The notes below the pieces were generated by a model, which saw only the letters and a program-made list of their open reading frames with translations, had not been told where the DNA came from and ran no database searches. From positions 1,240,001-1,304,000 of the forward strand of contig NZ_CP022412.2 of assembly GCF_002222615.2 (NCBI RefSeq): a DNA stretch of 64,000 nt. The letters are read 5' to 3'. Positions within the stretch are counted from its first letter, which is position 1, and the number at the start of each line of letters is the position of its first letter. Shown piece after piece: positions 17,029 to 27,872 of the stretch. Origin of the DNA: Bacteroides caccae (GTDB lineage: Bacteria > Bacteroidota > Bacteroidia > Bacteroidales > Bacteroidaceae). Position numbers and translations under genes: made by a program.

Positions 17029-18405
17029 TTATCGGTTTTCGAGGATTTTACATATTTCGGGGACATAGTTGTCGATGTCTCCTGCTCCCAGAGTAATTAA
17101 TACTTCAATGTTTTTATCTTTCAGAATGTTCAGTATATCTTCTTTTTTACACATACTTTTTTCGATACCCGGGCGGAGGTTATCATAAATCAGTTTGCTG
17201 GTGATGCCCGGAATCGGTGCTTCGCGTGCCGGATAGATATCTACCAGAATTACTTCGTCGAGCAGCGAGAGGCTGTCGGCAAAGTCTTGATAAAAGTCGC
17301 GTGTACGGGTATATAGATGTGGCTGGAAGATAGCTGTGATCTTCTTGTCCTTATAGAGTTCGCGCATGGACAACACGCTCTGTTTGATTTCAGAGGGATG
17401 ATGTGCATAGTCGCTCAGGAAGACTACCCGGTCGTTCTTTATCTTGAAGTCGAACCGGCGGTCTACTCCGCGGAAGCTGGCCATGCCTTTTTTGATTTCT
17501 TCATCGGTCACTCCGTTCAGGTGTGCCAATGCCATGGCAGCTACTCCGTTCTCAATGTTGATACTTACTGGGATTCCTAACTGGATGTCGTTGATCCGGG
17601 TATCCGGGGCTACGAAGTCGATGAATATTTCTCCGTTTCCGATGCGGATGTTTTCGGCATGGAAGTCTCCTTCGTCACGTGAATAGTTGTAGACACGGAC
17701 GCCGGGTTGCACTTTCGGTTGTAGGGAGATGCCTTTACGGATAATCAATGCGCCGCCCGGTTGAATGAGAGTTGTGTAATGCTCGAAACTTTCCAGATAG
17801 GCCTGTTCTGTACCGTAAATATCCAAATGGTCGGGATCTGTGGCCGTGATAACGGACATATAAGGGGATAGCCAATGGAAAGAACGGTCGAACTCGTCTG
17901 CTTCAATGACCGTGTAAGGGCTTTTTTGAGAAAGCAGCAAGTTGGTGCCGTAGTTCTTTGAGATTCCTCCGAGGAAGGCGGTACATTCCACGTGCGACTG
18001 GTGGAGCAGGTGGGCAGTCATGGTCGACGTGGTGGTCTTGCCATGAGTTCCTGCTACGCATAAGCCTTTGCTCGAATGAGTGATTGTTCCCAGCACTTGG
18101 GCGCGTTTCTGTATTTCGAATCCGTTGTTACGGAAATAAACCAGTTCTTCGTGTTCCTGCGGAACGGCGGGAGTGAATACGACGAGCGTACTTTCCTTGT
18201 CCTTACAGGCTTCCGGAATCAGGTCGATGTTTTCTTCGTAATGTATTTGTGCGCCTTCGGCGATCAGGGTTTCAGTCAGTGGAGTAGGGGTACGGTCGTA
18301 GCCTGCCACTACTTTGCCTTTGAAAAGGAAGTAACGTACAAGTGCACTCATTCCGATGCCGCCGGCACCTACGAAATAGACTGATTTTATCGTTTCTATA
18401 TTCAT
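17029..18405 (-). CDS. murC: UDP-N-acetylmuramate--L-alanine ligase
   Basis: 458 residues with the three Mur ligase domains. The Rossmann-like start is Y-F-V-G-A-G-G-I-G-M-S-A-L-V; the ATP loop is G-T-H-G-K-T-T-T near residue 119; D-Y-A-H-H-P-S-E near 340 is the MurC-specific motif of the C-terminal domain. It adds L-Ala to UDP-MurNAc using ATP in the cytoplasm. It follows murG by 11 bases. Confidence 0.97.
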   Translation of the reverse strand: MNIETIKSVYFVGAGGIGMSALVRYFLFKGKVVAGYDRTPTPLTETLIAEGAQIHYEENIDLIPEACKDKESTLVVFTPAVPQEHEELVYFRNNGFEIQKRAQVLGTITHSSKGLCVAGTHGKTTTSTMTAHLLHQSHVECTAFLGGISKNYGTNLLLSQKSPYTVIEADEFDRSFHWLSPYMSVITATDPDHLDIYGTEQAYLESFEHYTTLIQPGGALIIRKGISLQPKVQPGVRVYNYSRDEGDFHAENIRIGNGEIFIDFVAPDTRINDIQLGIPVSINIENGVAAMALAHLNGVTDEEIKKGMASFRGVDRRFDFKIKNDRVVFLSDYAHHPSEIKQSVLSMRELYKDKKITAIFQPHLYTRTRDFYQDFADSLSLLDEVILVDIYPAREAPIPGITSKLIYDNLRPGIEKSMCKKEDILNILKDKNIEVLITLGAGDIDNYVPEICKILENR

Positions 18406-18416
18406 TGCTTTTTTTA

Positions 18417-19532
18417 TTATTCTTTTTCCGCCAGTTTGATAACCTCCTGTGCAATGATTTTTGCAGAATCGGGTAAAGCTAATCTGGCAATATTTTCACT
18501 TAGTTCTTTCAGTTTCTGTTCATCTTTGACTGTAGACAGGGCTACATCCAATAAATTGGTTTCCGCTTCACTGTCTTTTACATAAATGGCCGCTTGCTTG
18601 TTTACCAATGCCAGTGCGTTTTTGGTCTGGTGGTCTTCTGCTACGTTGGGCGAAGGTACCAGGATAACCGGCTTGTGCAAAAGGCAGAATTCGGAAATAG
18701 AACCGGCTCCGGCACGGGAGATTACAAGATCGGCCGCTGCATACGCTGCTGCCATATCCTTAATGAAATCCGTCACATATAAATTCGGGGTTTCTCCCGC
18801 CGCTTTTACGGCTTCCGTTACTTGCGGATAATAGTATTTCCCGGTTTGCCAGATAAACTGGACATCACTGTTCTCTTTGATAGCAGACAGTCCGGTGGTC
18901 AGCGTTTTGTTGATAGTACCTGCTCCTAAGCTGCCGCCTACAATCAGGATTGTCTTTTTATCCGGCTGTAAGTGGAAAGAGTGTAGTGCATCCTCTTTAG
19001 AAGGTATGTCCTTCGTCAGATTCTGGCGGACCGGATTTCCCGTCATGATAATCTTGTCGGCAGGGAAGAACTTCTCCATTCCGTCATAAGCAACGCAAAT
19101 CTTTCTCGCTTTCTGTGCAAGCAATTTATTGGTAACTCCTGCATACGAGTTCTGTTCTTGGATTAAAGTAGGAACTCCCATCATGCTGGCTGTCTTTAAT
19201 GTAGGACCACTGGCGTATCCGCCTACACCGACTGCCACTTGCGGGCGGAAGTTTTTGATAATGCTTCGTGCTTTCCATTGGCTGCGTGCCAACTTCACGA
19301 GTACAGCTATATTCTTCCATAAGCGTTTGCGGTCAAATCCCGCTATCGGCAGACCGATGATTTCGTAGCCTGCATCGGGAACCCGCTGCATCTCCATACG
19401 CCCTTCGGCTCCTACAAAGAGTATCTTTGCGTCAGGACGCAGTTCCGTTATAGCGTTCGCAATGGAAACAGCCGGGAAAATATGTCCTCCTGTACCTCCA
19501 CCGCTAATGATGATTCTAAGTTCTTTTTCCAT
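18417..19532 (-). CDS. murG: Lipid II synthase MurG
   Basis: 371 residues from the ATG at 19532. An in-frame ATG at 19571 would add 13 residues, but the family begins almost directly with the strand before the G-G-G-T-G-G-H-I-F-P loop, so the internal start is preferred. MurG transfers GlcNAc from UDP-GlcNAc to lipid I at the inner face of the membrane. Other family features are G-V-G-G-Y-A-S-G-P, Q-E-Q-N-S-Y-A-G near 130 and S-R-A-G-A-G-S-I-S-E in the nucleotide-binding half. Confidence 0.95.
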   Translation of the reverse strand: MEKELRIIISGGGTGGHIFPAVSIANAITELRPDAKILFVGAEGRMEMQRVPDAGYEIIGLPIAGFDRKRLWKNIAVLVKLARSQWKARSIIKNFRPQVAVGVGGYASGPTLKTASMMGVPTLIQEQNSYAGVTNKLLAQKARKICVAYDGMEKFFPADKIIMTGNPVRQNLTKDIPSKEDALHSFHLQPDKKTILIVGGSLGAGTINKTLTTGLSAIKENSDVQFIWQTGKYYYPQVTEAVKAAGETPNLYVTDFIKDMAAAYAAADLVISRAGAGSISEFCLLHKPVILVPSPNVAEDHQTKNALALVNKQAAIYVKDSEAETNLLDVALSTVKDEQKLKELSENIARLALPDSAKIIAQEVIKLAEKE

Positions 19533-19605
19533 AATAATCCTTTCTTCTATCCGTTGTTCTCCGTTTACCATTCATCATTCACCATTCATCGTTTACAGAG
19601 CTTGT

Positions 19606-20925
19606 TCACCCTTTATTGATATCATTTTCATCTTCAAACTTGGCGTCGCTGTTCAGAATCTGTGCTGTCGGTTCGGCAGCTGCCTGTGCTTCGGAATCTG
19701 CGGCATTTGTTTCAATTTGCAGTTGAAGTTGTGCATCATGCTCTTTCTGTTCTTCCAGATGAGCGGTATATCGGCTCACGCTTAATATCATTCCGATATA
19801 AGCGCAGTTAATCAACGTACTTGTTCCTCCCTTGCTGACCAGAGGCAACGGCTGTCCCGTGACGGGGAATAGTCCGACGGCAACCATCATGTTCAATATG
19901 GCCTGTGATACTAGCAGTAAGGCAATACCCATGACGAGGAAGGCGGGGAAAGTCCGTTCGCATTTCTGTGCGATTCGTCCGGCGCGCATCAATAGCCATA
20001 GATAAAGGAAGACCACGAATATGCCTCCTATCAGTCCCATTTCTTCGACTACAATAGCGAAGATAAAGTCAGAAAAAGCCTGGCTGAGGAAGTCGCGTTG
20101 TATGGAGTTTCCCGGACCTTTGCCTACTACGTGGCTGGTGGCAATGGCAATACGTGCATGTGCAATCTGTGCGTCTTTATCAATATCGAACTTGGCGGCG
20201 GGAACCTCTTCCTTATCGAAGAAGCCGGAAACACGGTTCTGCCAGGTTTCGAAACGGTGGAGTCCCGGAGTGTTGTGCAGTGTCTTGGCAGGGATAGCCA
20301 TTAGTATTCCTACGGCGACCCCACCTACAAGTGCCAGCAATCCCAGCATTCCGAACAGTTTTTTTGCGGATACCCGTCCGATGAACATCATCATGCACAC
20401 TACACCGAATAACAGCATAGCCGTCGACAGGTTTTCCGGTGCAATAAGTATGAATACCAATCCGGTAAGAATCATGATGTATTTAAAGGCTTTGGGATTG
20501 GCGCCATATTCATCCTGTTTCTTCGACAGGATAAACGAAACTGCAATGATGACAGCCATTTTGGCTAGTTCCGACGGTTGGAACTGTAATCCCATGAAGG
20601 TCATCCAGCGGGCTGCTCCGTTGACACGGTCGCCCGTAATGATACCCATTAACGTGACGAATGCCAATAGAACAAGGGAAACCGGATATAGAAATACCGG
20701 AAATACCTGAAACCATTTGTAGGGGACATTGTGCAGAAACACCACTACTACGGCACCTACCATTAGGATGATGGAATGCTGTGTAATCGGTCCCCAGTGG
20801 TCACCACTCTTGTAGGTCAGTGTCGAAGCTGCCGAAAACACCTCAATGATTGAGATGAGGCAGAGACAGAGGAAGATAATCCAGATTACCTTGTCGCCTT
20901 TGAATATGTTCTTTAATAAATCCAC
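19606..20925 (-). CDS. ftsW: SEDS-family peptidoglycan polymerase FtsW
   Basis: 439 residues with about ten transmembrane helices and the SEDS patterns W-M-T-F-M-G-L-Q-F-Q-P-S-E-L-A-K near residue 110 and G-N-S-I-Q-R near 240 (variant of the usual G-x-G-x-x-x-Q-K). The C-terminal about 60 residues are cytoplasmic, acidic and Ala/Gln-rich. FtsW polymerises lipid II at the septum with FtsI. Its place between murD and murG matches the dcw cluster and separates it from RodA. Confidence 0.93.
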   Translation of the reverse strand: MDLLKNIFKGDKVIWIIFLCLCLISIIEVFSAASTLTYKSGDHWGPITQHSIILMVGAVVVVFLHNVPYKWFQVFPVFLYPVSLVLLAFVTLMGIITGDRVNGAARWMTFMGLQFQPSELAKMAVIIAVSFILSKKQDEYGANPKAFKYIMILTGLVFILIAPENLSTAMLLFGVVCMMMFIGRVSAKKLFGMLGLLALVGGVAVGILMAIPAKTLHNTPGLHRFETWQNRVSGFFDKEEVPAAKFDIDKDAQIAHARIAIATSHVVGKGPGNSIQRDFLSQAFSDFIFAIVVEEMGLIGGIFVVFLYLWLLMRAGRIAQKCERTFPAFLVMGIALLLVSQAILNMMVAVGLFPVTGQPLPLVSKGGTSTLINCAYIGMILSVSRYTAHLEEQKEHDAQLQLQIETNAADSEAQAAAEPTAQILNSDAKFEDENDINKG

Positions 20926-20972
20926 TTTGTCTATTACGAATTATTGATTACAACATTACGGCTTTCTTCGTA

Positions 20973-22307
20973 TTACAACTCCCTTACGTATTTCTTGAAC
21001 TGGTCGCCACGGTCTTCATAACTGTTGAAGAGGTCGAAAGAGGCGCAGCAAGGGCTTAATAATACGGTTTCACCTTTCTTTGCCAGTTTGTAGGCTGCTT
21101 CTACGGCATCCTTCATTCCGGTTTGTACATCAGCTACGGGCAAACCGAAGCGGTCGAAGAAGTCATGGAGTTTCTCGTTGTGGAGTCCCAGGTATACCAG
21201 AGCAGAGCACTTTTCACGTACCAAATCCTCGATCTCAGTATAGTCGTTGCCTTTGTCTTTGCCGCCGAGAATCAATACCGTTTTGGTAGTCATGCTTTGC
21301 AGGGCATACCAGCAGGAGTTGACATTCGTCGCTTTTGAGTCATTGATAAAATCAATGCCGCGGACACGCGCCACTTTTTCCAACCGATGTTCCACTCCCC
21401 TGAAGTCGGAGAGAGCCTTGCGGATGTTCTCTTTGGCAATGCCGGCCAGGTTTGCCGAGATACCGGCAGCTAATGAGTTATATAAATTATGCTGTCCTGT
21501 CAATGCCAGTTCTTCCTGTTCCATGTTAAAGGCAATCGGTTCGGTGATTTTTACCTCATGGTCTTCTACATAGGCAATAGCTCCGTCCTCTTTGACGGCA
21601 GCAAAAGGATACAAATGAGCTTTCAGACCGTGCTTGGCAAGCTCGTGTCTGATGATAGGGTCGTCATTCCAGAAGATGAAGGCATCGTCCGGTGTCTGGT
21701 TTTGTGTAATGCGGAATTTGGCATCAATGTAATTCTGCATACAGTGGTCGTAGCGGTCCAGATGATCCGGTGTGATATTCATCAATACGGCGATATTCGC
21801 ACGGAAGTTATACATATTGTCCAACTGGAAAGAACTCAATTCGATGATATAATAGTCATGATGATCTTCGGCTACCTGCAAAGCAAGGCTCTTGCCGATG
21901 TTGCCTGCCAAACCTACATTCAGACCTGCACTCTTGAAAATATGGTAAATCAGGGAAGTGGTGGTCGTTTTTCCGTTAGAACCGGTGATACAAATCATTT
22001 TGGCATCAGTATAGCGTCCGGCAAACTCAATTTCTGAGATAACCGGCGTTCCTTGAGCTTTCAGTTTCAGGATGAGTGGAGCGTCATTCGGGATACCGGG
22101 GCTTTTGACAACCTCATCGGCATTCAGAATGAGTTCTTCGGTGTGGTGTCCTTCTTCCCAGGCAATAGCGTGGCTGTCCAGAAGTTCCTTATACTTGTCC
22201 TTGATAGCGGACATGTCCGAAACAAATGTCTCAAATCCTTTAACTTTGGCAAGCACGGCTGCACCTGCGCCGCTTTCGCCAGCTCCTAATATTACAATTC
22301 TTTTCAT
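20973..22307 (-). CDS. murD: UDP-N-acetylmuramoylalanine--D-glutamate ligase
   Basis: 444 residues. N-terminal I-L-G-A-G-E-S-G-A-G nucleotide fold, ATP loop T-G-S-N-G-K-T-T-T near residue 110, N-D-S-K-A-T-N near 310 and the C-terminal L-S-P-C-C-A-S-F-D-L-F motif typical of MurD. It adds D-Glu to UDP-MurNAc-L-Ala. It lies between mraY and ftsW. Confidence 0.97.
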   Translation of the reverse strand: MKRIVILGAGESGAGAAVLAKVKGFETFVSDMSAIKDKYKELLDSHAIAWEEGHHTEELILNADEVVKSPGIPNDAPLILKLKAQGTPVISEIEFAGRYTDAKMICITGSNGKTTTTSLIYHIFKSAGLNVGLAGNIGKSLALQVAEDHHDYYIIELSSFQLDNMYNFRANIAVLMNITPDHLDRYDHCMQNYIDAKFRITQNQTPDDAFIFWNDDPIIRHELAKHGLKAHLYPFAAVKEDGAIAYVEDHEVKITEPIAFNMEQEELALTGQHNLYNSLAAGISANLAGIAKENIRKALSDFRGVEHRLEKVARVRGIDFINDSKATNVNSCWYALQSMTTKTVLILGGKDKGNDYTEIEDLVREKCSALVYLGLHNEKLHDFFDRFGLPVADVQTGMKDAVEAAYKLAKKGETVLLSPCCASFDLFNSYEDRGDQFKKYVREL

Positions 22308-22455
22308 CTACAATAATGTGCTCTTGTTTCCAATATGCTGAGTTGCTTATTCGTTGGGCACATCTTTTAAAAGTTAATAATCGGGTTAATACTCTCTATA
22401 TATCGTTGGATTTCCGAACGGAAACCCGCTTCCGGCAACCGACAAGGGCCGGAGG

Positions 22456-23724
22456 TTATCTTATCTTAAGCGTTATTATTGTTATTGCTGCCAGCACAAT
22501 CGTTACAATCCAGAAACGGACGGTAATCTTTGATTCGTGAAACAATTGGTCGGGCTTGGTAAATTTCACTGTACATCCCGGTTCTATCAGGCTCATGGAA
22601 GTACGGAAATGGTCGTGGATCGGTGCCCGTTTGAACAACCGCTGCTTCACTCCTTTCCGTTTTCCCAGCTTGTAGTAAACCCGTTGCAGGATAGCCGATA
22701 AATTCTCTACCAGGAATACACCGCAAAGAATCGGTATGAGTAATTCTTTGTGGATGATGATAGCGAAAACGGCAATGATACCACCGATAGTGAGGCTACC
22801 CGTATCTCCCATAAATACTTGTGCTGGATAAGCGTTATACCACAGGAAGCCGATCAATGCACCGATGAAGGCGCAGATATAAATTACGAGTTCTTCCGAC
22901 CCCGGAATATACATAATGTTCAGATAACTTGCAAACTCGATGTGCGACGATACGTATGCCAGGATACCGAGCGTGGCGCCGATTATGGCAGAATTACCTG
23001 CGGCCATTCCATCCATTCCGTCATTCAGGTTGGCACCGTTTGATACGGCGGTCACCACGAAGATTGTGATGATAACGAACAATATCCATCCGGCTGTCTG
23101 CGCGTGTTCACCCATGAAAGAGACCAGGTCGGCATAGTCGAGGTTATTGCTCTTGAAGAAAGGAATCGTTGTTTGAGTCGATTTCAAGTCATTCGTTCCG
23201 TGTATCACTTCCATCTCCTGTCCCGGAGTATGTACTTCGATATTTTCACGGATTACCACATCCGGACTTAAATACAAGGTAAGTCCGACAATTAATCCCA
23301 AACCTACTTGCCCGATAATTTTAAACTTACCATGCAAACCTTCCTTGTTCTTGCGGAAGATCTTGATGTAGTCGTCGGCAAATCCGAGTGATCCCAACCA
23401 TACAGTTGTAATCAACATTAATATCATATATATATTGTGCAACTTACCCAGCAACAGGCAAGGAATGAGAATAGCTACGATAATAATCACTCCTCCCATA
23501 CTCGGCACACCTACCTTGTTGACACCGAACGGGTCAATCTTCGCATCACGTTGTGTCTCCGTGATTTGCTTCTTCTTCAGAAGGTTGATGAATTTGTCAC
23601 CCCATATACTTGAAATAAGCAATGCGATGAGGACCGCCATTAAGGCGCGGAATGAGGTGTAACCGAACATTCCCGCCCCGGGAAAATTGAGCTTATGCAG
23701 CCATTCAAACAGATAGTATAACAT
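22456..23724 (-). CDS. mraY: Phospho-N-acetylmuramoyl-pentapeptide transferase MraY
   Basis: 422 residues with about ten transmembrane helices. MraY motifs are visible: the P-S-M-G-G cytoplasmic loop near residue 74, D-D-Y-I-K near 117, N-L-N-D-G-M-D-G near 230 and the H-D-H-F motif near 367 (R-A-P-I-H-D-H-F). It transfers phospho-MurNAc-pentapeptide to undecaprenyl phosphate, making lipid I. A 148-base gap separates it from murD and a 102-base gap from murE, the loosest spacings in the cluster; no murF gene lies between murE and mraY. Confidence 0.96.
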   Translation of the reverse strand: MLYYLFEWLHKLNFPGAGMFGYTSFRALMAVLIALLISSIWGDKFINLLKKKQITETQRDAKIDPFGVNKVGVPSMGGVIIIVAILIPCLLLGKLHNIYMILMLITTVWLGSLGFADDYIKIFRKNKEGLHGKFKIIGQVGLGLIVGLTLYLSPDVVIRENIEVHTPGQEMEVIHGTNDLKSTQTTIPFFKSNNLDYADLVSFMGEHAQTAGWILFVIITIFVVTAVSNGANLNDGMDGMAAGNSAIIGATLGILAYVSSHIEFASYLNIMYIPGSEELVIYICAFIGALIGFLWYNAYPAQVFMGDTGSLTIGGIIAVFAIIIHKELLIPILCGVFLVENLSAILQRVYYKLGKRKGVKQRLFKRAPIHDHFRTSMSLIEPGCTVKFTKPDQLFHESKITVRFWIVTIVLAAITIITLKIR

Positions 23725-23826
23725 GATAAATAAATTGTCAATTTATTAATGTGTCGATATGCCGGTTTCCTTACGGACGGTTTGCGAAGCCGAACCGCAT
23801 ATTGGCGTACGAGCACATTGTTTTCA

Positions 23827-25275
23827 TTATTTAAAAATCTCCTTTAATATCTCCTTATCATCAAAATGATGTTTCACTCCTTTTATCTCCTGATAATTTT
23901 CGTGCCCTTTTCCGGCAACAAGAATTACATCTCCCTTTTCTGCCAACATACAAGCAGTACGAATCGCTTCCTTACGGTCGGCAATGCTTAATGTCTTTCT
24001 CATATCTTCCGCGTCTAGTCCTGCCAGCATATCGTTGATGATGTCCTGCGGCTCTTCAAAACGGGGATTATCCGAGGTGATAATCACACGGTCACTGGCT
24101 TTGGCTGCTTCTTTTGCCATGATAGGACGTTTACCCTTGTCGCGGTTGCCACCGGCACCTACCACAGTGATTACTTTTCCTTTGCCTTCGAGCACTCCGT
24201 GTATCGCATTCAATACATTGATAAGCGCATCCGGTGTATGTGCATAGTCTACGATTGCTGTCACTCCTTTCGGTGAACGGACAGCATCGAAGCGTCCGGC
24301 TACCGGATGAAGTGTGCTAAGGGCAACGAGTACGTCTTCCTCTTTCTTGCCAAGCAATACGGCAGCTCCGAATACAGCCAACAGATTGGATGCATTGAAC
24401 TTGCCGATAAATTGAACAGCCAGCTCGTGATTGTTGAAATCGAGCAGCATTCCTTCGAAATGAGATTCCAGTACCCGTCCTTTGAAGTTGCTGAGGCTTC
24501 TTAATGAATAAGTGTAAACCTTGGAACGTGTATTTTGTGTCATTACTAGTCCGTTCTTATCGTCAAGATTGGTCAGACTGAATGCATTCTTCGGCATATC
24601 ATCAAAGAACTTCTTCTTGGCTTTCAGATAGTTCTCCACCGTTTTGTGATAGTCGAGGTGATCGCGGGTCAGATTGGTAAAGATACCTCCTGCGAACTTC
24701 AATCCGCTGATACGCTTTTGTGCGATAGAGTGCGAACTGACCTCCATAAAGGCATACTTGCATCCTTCATCCGCCATTTTTCCCAATAACCGGTTCAGTG
24801 TGATAGGGTCGGGGGTGGTATGTTCTGTTGGAATTGCTTCATCGTCGATATAATTGCAAACGGTAGAAATCAGTCCCACTTTATATCCGAAGTAGCGGAA
24901 TGTATTATATAATAAGGTGGCAATTGTCGTTTTTCCATTTGTTCCCGTGACGCCGACCAGTTCCATTTTGGAAGTCGGGTCGCCATAGAAAGTTGTGGCA
25001 ATCTTTCCTGTGGCGTCTTCGCTGTCTTTCACCTGTATATAAGTGATTCCCGCTACCGGTTCCTCCGGCATATCTTCGCAAAGAACAGCAACAGCTCCTT
25101 TCTCAATAGCGGTAGGTATATAAGCATGACCGTCAGCTTGCGTACCGCGCATAGCCATGAACAGTTGTCCGGCTTCTACTAAACGGGAATCAATGTTAAT
25201 TCCGGTGATTTCTATGTCTGACTCTCCGGTCACTTGTACCGGTTGGATTGCTTTCAGTAACTTGTTTAGTAACAT
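23827..25275 (-). CDS. murE: UDP-MurNAc-tripeptide ligase MurE (meso-diaminopimelate type)
   Basis: 482 residues. ATP loop V-T-G-T-N-G-K-T-T near residue 110, E-V-S-S-H-S near 180, and D-N-P-R near 405. The D-N-P-R motif is the known marker of enzymes that add meso-diaminopimelate and not lysine, which agrees with the gram-negative peptidoglycan of Bacteroides. It follows ftsI by 30 bases. Confidence 0.96.
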   Translation of the reverse strand: MLLNKLLKAIQPVQVTGESDIEITGINIDSRLVEAGQLFMAMRGTQADGHAYIPTAIEKGAVAVLCEDMPEEPVAGITYIQVKDSEDATGKIATTFYGDPTSKMELVGVTGTNGKTTIATLLYNTFRYFGYKVGLISTVCNYIDDEAIPTEHTTPDPITLNRLLGKMADEGCKYAFMEVSSHSIAQKRISGLKFAGGIFTNLTRDHLDYHKTVENYLKAKKKFFDDMPKNAFSLTNLDDKNGLVMTQNTRSKVYTYSLRSLSNFKGRVLESHFEGMLLDFNNHELAVQFIGKFNASNLLAVFGAAVLLGKKEEDVLVALSTLHPVAGRFDAVRSPKGVTAIVDYAHTPDALINVLNAIHGVLEGKGKVITVVGAGGNRDKGKRPIMAKEAAKASDRVIITSDNPRFEEPQDIINDMLAGLDAEDMRKTLSIADRKEAIRTACMLAEKGDVILVAGKGHENYQEIKGVKHHFDDKEILKEIFK

Positions 25276-25305
25276 ACTCTTTTTATATAATACTTATTTT
25301 TACTT

Positions 25306-27459
25306 TTAATTCATGGTAAGGGTAATTGTCTGTCCCTTCCTTATAATCGTTCCGTTGGCTATCGACTGGCTTTTCACTTTCCCCACTCCGACCAGATTGA
25401 CTTTCAATCCTTTGCTTTCCAACAGATAAACTGCATCTTTCGCTCCCATACCGATTACGCTCGGCACAAAATTCTGCATGATTCCCCGACTTTCCAAAAC
25501 AACAGCTTGCGGAGCAGCGTGTGTACTTCCCCAAACTTCTTTTCCGGAATCGGCAATCTTGCCTTGTATATTGATATTCAGTTCTTCCAAGACCCGTTGC
25601 GTTTGTCTCATCTCTCCAGCCTTCACGTGCGGGATGACAACGGTGTTTGTGTCAATCGCGCTGGTAAGCGGTAATCGGAGGTCTTTTGCATAGACTCTTT
25701 CTGCAATCTTGCTGAATACGCTACCGGCCATTAAACCGCCCGAAGCGGTAGGACCGGGCTTCTGAATAGAGACAATCATGCTGTATTTGGGAGCTTCCGA
25801 AGGAAAATATCCGCAGAAACTGACAAGGTAATTTGTAACTCCTGCTTTATATCCGGCTGCTCCCTGTGATATTTGTGCCGTACCAGTCTTTCCGGATACA
25901 TGGAATTGCTTGCTTCCTGCGGGTTTGGCGAGTCCTTCTCCTACCACTTTTTGCAGGATTTCGCGTATCTGTGCCAAAGTCTTGTCCGAACAAATCTTTG
26001 GGTTAATAACCTCTGTTGGGTATTCTTTTACTATCTCTCCGTCTTTTACGGCTGCTTTCACAAATTTCGGACGTATACTTACTCCATTGTTTGCTATTGC
26101 ATTATAGAATGTGAGGATATTGAGGGGCGGAACCTGTGTCTCGTAGCCGATACTCATCCAAGGAAGAGCTGTTTTTGAGAAATAACTTCTTTCTTTCGGC
26201 CCGCGTATGTTTGGTTTACCTTCTCCCGCGATCTGTAAATGGAGAGGTTGGTCAATACTCATTCGCCTCAGTCCATCTATATATTTTTGCGGATTGCTAC
26301 CGTAGAAATGATCGATGATGTAAGATGTGCCAACATTAGAAGAAACCTCCAGGATTTCGGTCACTGTAAGCTTGCCATATCCTCCCCGGCGCCAATTCCA
26401 GTCTTTCATTACACGACCGTGCATCGGCATCTGCCCGTTGCCGGTATCTACCACATAATCAGGTGTGATTTTCCCGTCTTCAAGAGCTACCATGATAGAG
26501 GCTGTTTTGAAAGTTGAACCCGGTTCAAGCATATCGCTGATCGCATTATTACGCATTTCATAATAATTACCGTCCTTGCCTTTTGTCATATTAACGATTG
26601 CTTTCACTTCTCCGGTAGCAACCTCCATTAAGACAACTACTCCGACAAAAGCATTCAACTCTTTCAACTTGTCCACCAATGCCTTCTCGCAAATATCCTG
26701 CATACCTACGTCAATCGTACTTATCAGGTCGCAGCCGTCAACCGGCGGCACGTCCACGATATTCAGGTATTTGTTCATTACCTTCTGTCGGTGCGTCAAT
26801 CCATCCCGTCCTTTCAGTATTGTATCAAAGGCAAGCTCAATACCATTTCTTGCTCCTTTTGCCGTGTCGGCATATACATCTCCCAACGTGCGGGCAGCCA
26901 GTGAACCGAAAGGCTTTTTGCGCTGGTTGTAAGCCAACTCTTTGAATCCGCCTTTGTATCGGTTCAAACAGAAAACGGGTAATCTCTTTACCTCTTTATA
27001 TTGTATATAAGAAATACGTTTCGGATAAATTAGGTAATTACGGCTCTTTGCCTGACGCCCTTTCTTGAGGTGCGCCTTGAATTGGGCCGCGCTTTTGTCG
27101 GGGAATATCTTATGAAGTCCGATGCAGATAGAATCCATATTGGCAGTAAGAATAGAATCACGCCGTGCCTGATCCTTTTTTCTGCGTTTTTCATCCTTTT
27201 CACCGGACATAAAGTCCATGTATATTCTGTATTCGGGAAGAGAACTTGCCATAAGTTTTCCGTCGGAAGAAATAATGTTTCCACGGTTGGGTTTCACAGT
27301 TACGTTCTCTTTAACGAAACGATCGGCTACGTCCTGCCAGTATTGTCGTTCGGCAAACATGGTGATACCAGCCTTTACGACAATTGCCACGCCTATCAAC
27401 GCCATCAAAAGGATGACGAAGAAGTAACGGGTCATTATATTTTTTTTATTAACTGCCAC
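25306..27459 (-). CDS. ftsI: Septal transpeptidase FtsI (PBP3-like) with PASTA domain
   Basis: 717 residues. One N-terminal membrane helix (about 10-33), a PBP dimer domain, then the transpeptidase domain with the active-site Ser in P-G-S-T-F-K, the S-S-N triad in V-S-S-N-V-G, and K-T-G in S-G-K-T-G-T-A. A single PASTA domain ends the protein (about 655-717, starting V-P-S-V-I-G-M), which makes it longer than E. coli FtsI. It crosslinks septal peptidoglycan together with FtsW. Confidence 0.94.
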   Translation of the reverse strand: MAVNKKNIMTRYFFVILLMALIGVAIVVKAGITMFAERQYWQDVADRFVKENVTVKPNRGNIISSDGKLMASSLPEYRIYMDFMSGEKDEKRRKKDQARRDSILTANMDSICIGLHKIFPDKSAAQFKAHLKKGRQAKSRNYLIYPKRISYIQYKEVKRLPVFCLNRYKGGFKELAYNQRKKPFGSLAARTLGDVYADTAKGARNGIELAFDTILKGRDGLTHRQKVMNKYLNIVDVPPVDGCDLISTIDVGMQDICEKALVDKLKELNAFVGVVVLMEVATGEVKAIVNMTKGKDGNYYEMRNNAISDMLEPGSTFKTASIMVALEDGKITPDYVVDTGNGQMPMHGRVMKDWNWRRGGYGKLTVTEILEVSSNVGTSYIIDHFYGSNPQKYIDGLRRMSIDQPLHLQIAGEGKPNIRGPKERSYFSKTALPWMSIGYETQVPPLNILTFYNAIANNGVSIRPKFVKAAVKDGEIVKEYPTEVINPKICSDKTLAQIREILQKVVGEGLAKPAGSKQFHVSGKTGTAQISQGAAGYKAGVTNYLVSFCGYFPSEAPKYSMIVSIQKPGPTASGGLMAGSVFSKIAERVYAKDLRLPLTSAIDTNTVVIPHVKAGEMRQTQRVLEELNINIQGKIADSGKEVWGSTHAAPQAVVLESRGIMQNFVPSVIGMGAKDAVYLLESKGLKVNLVGVGKVKSQSIANGTIIRKGQTITLTMN

Positions 27460-27507
27460 AGTGCTCGTCTTTTAAAAACTCTCAACTCTCAATTTTCAAC
27501 TCTTCAC

Positions 27508-27861
27508 TTATTTAATAAGGTAAGGAGGATTCGTAGAAGTCTGCAAATCGCTTTCCTTACTTGAAATATACTCTTCGATACGAGACTGGCGGCTCTTCTC
27601 CATTAGTTCCGAACTACGTGTCAGCGCATCATATTTGATATCTGTCAATTCTTTTTTCAACCGGTCTATCTCGATCTGCTGCTGCTGACTGGCGTAGCGG
27701 TTGTGGATGTAGAAGATAATAAATACCATAATCAGTACCAGCAACTTCGTCTGGCGACGGAAAAAGTCGGTAGCCAGAATGTCGCCGCCCAAGATACTTT
27801 TCAGTGAAGTGCGTTTCTTCTTCTTGCTTTCGTCTGCCTTCTTGTTTACTGCTTCTTCCAT
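27508..27861 (-). CDS. FtsL-like cell division protein
   Basis: 117 residues: a basic cytoplasmic head (about 1-35), one transmembrane helix (about 39-55), then a leucine-zipper-like coiled coil (about 60-100) in the periplasm. This layout and the position between rsmH and ftsI are those of FtsL, which bridges FtsQ and FtsW/FtsI. Sequence similarity among FtsL proteins is low, so the assignment rests mainly on context and architecture. Confidence 0.82.
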   Translation of the reverse strand: MEEAVNKKADESKKKKRTSLKSILGGDILATDFFRRQTKLLVLIMVFIIFYIHNRYASQQQQIEIDRLKKELTDIKYDALTRSSELMEKSRQSRIEEYISSKESDLQTSTNPPYLIK

Positions 27862-27872
27862 ACTTCCTTTTA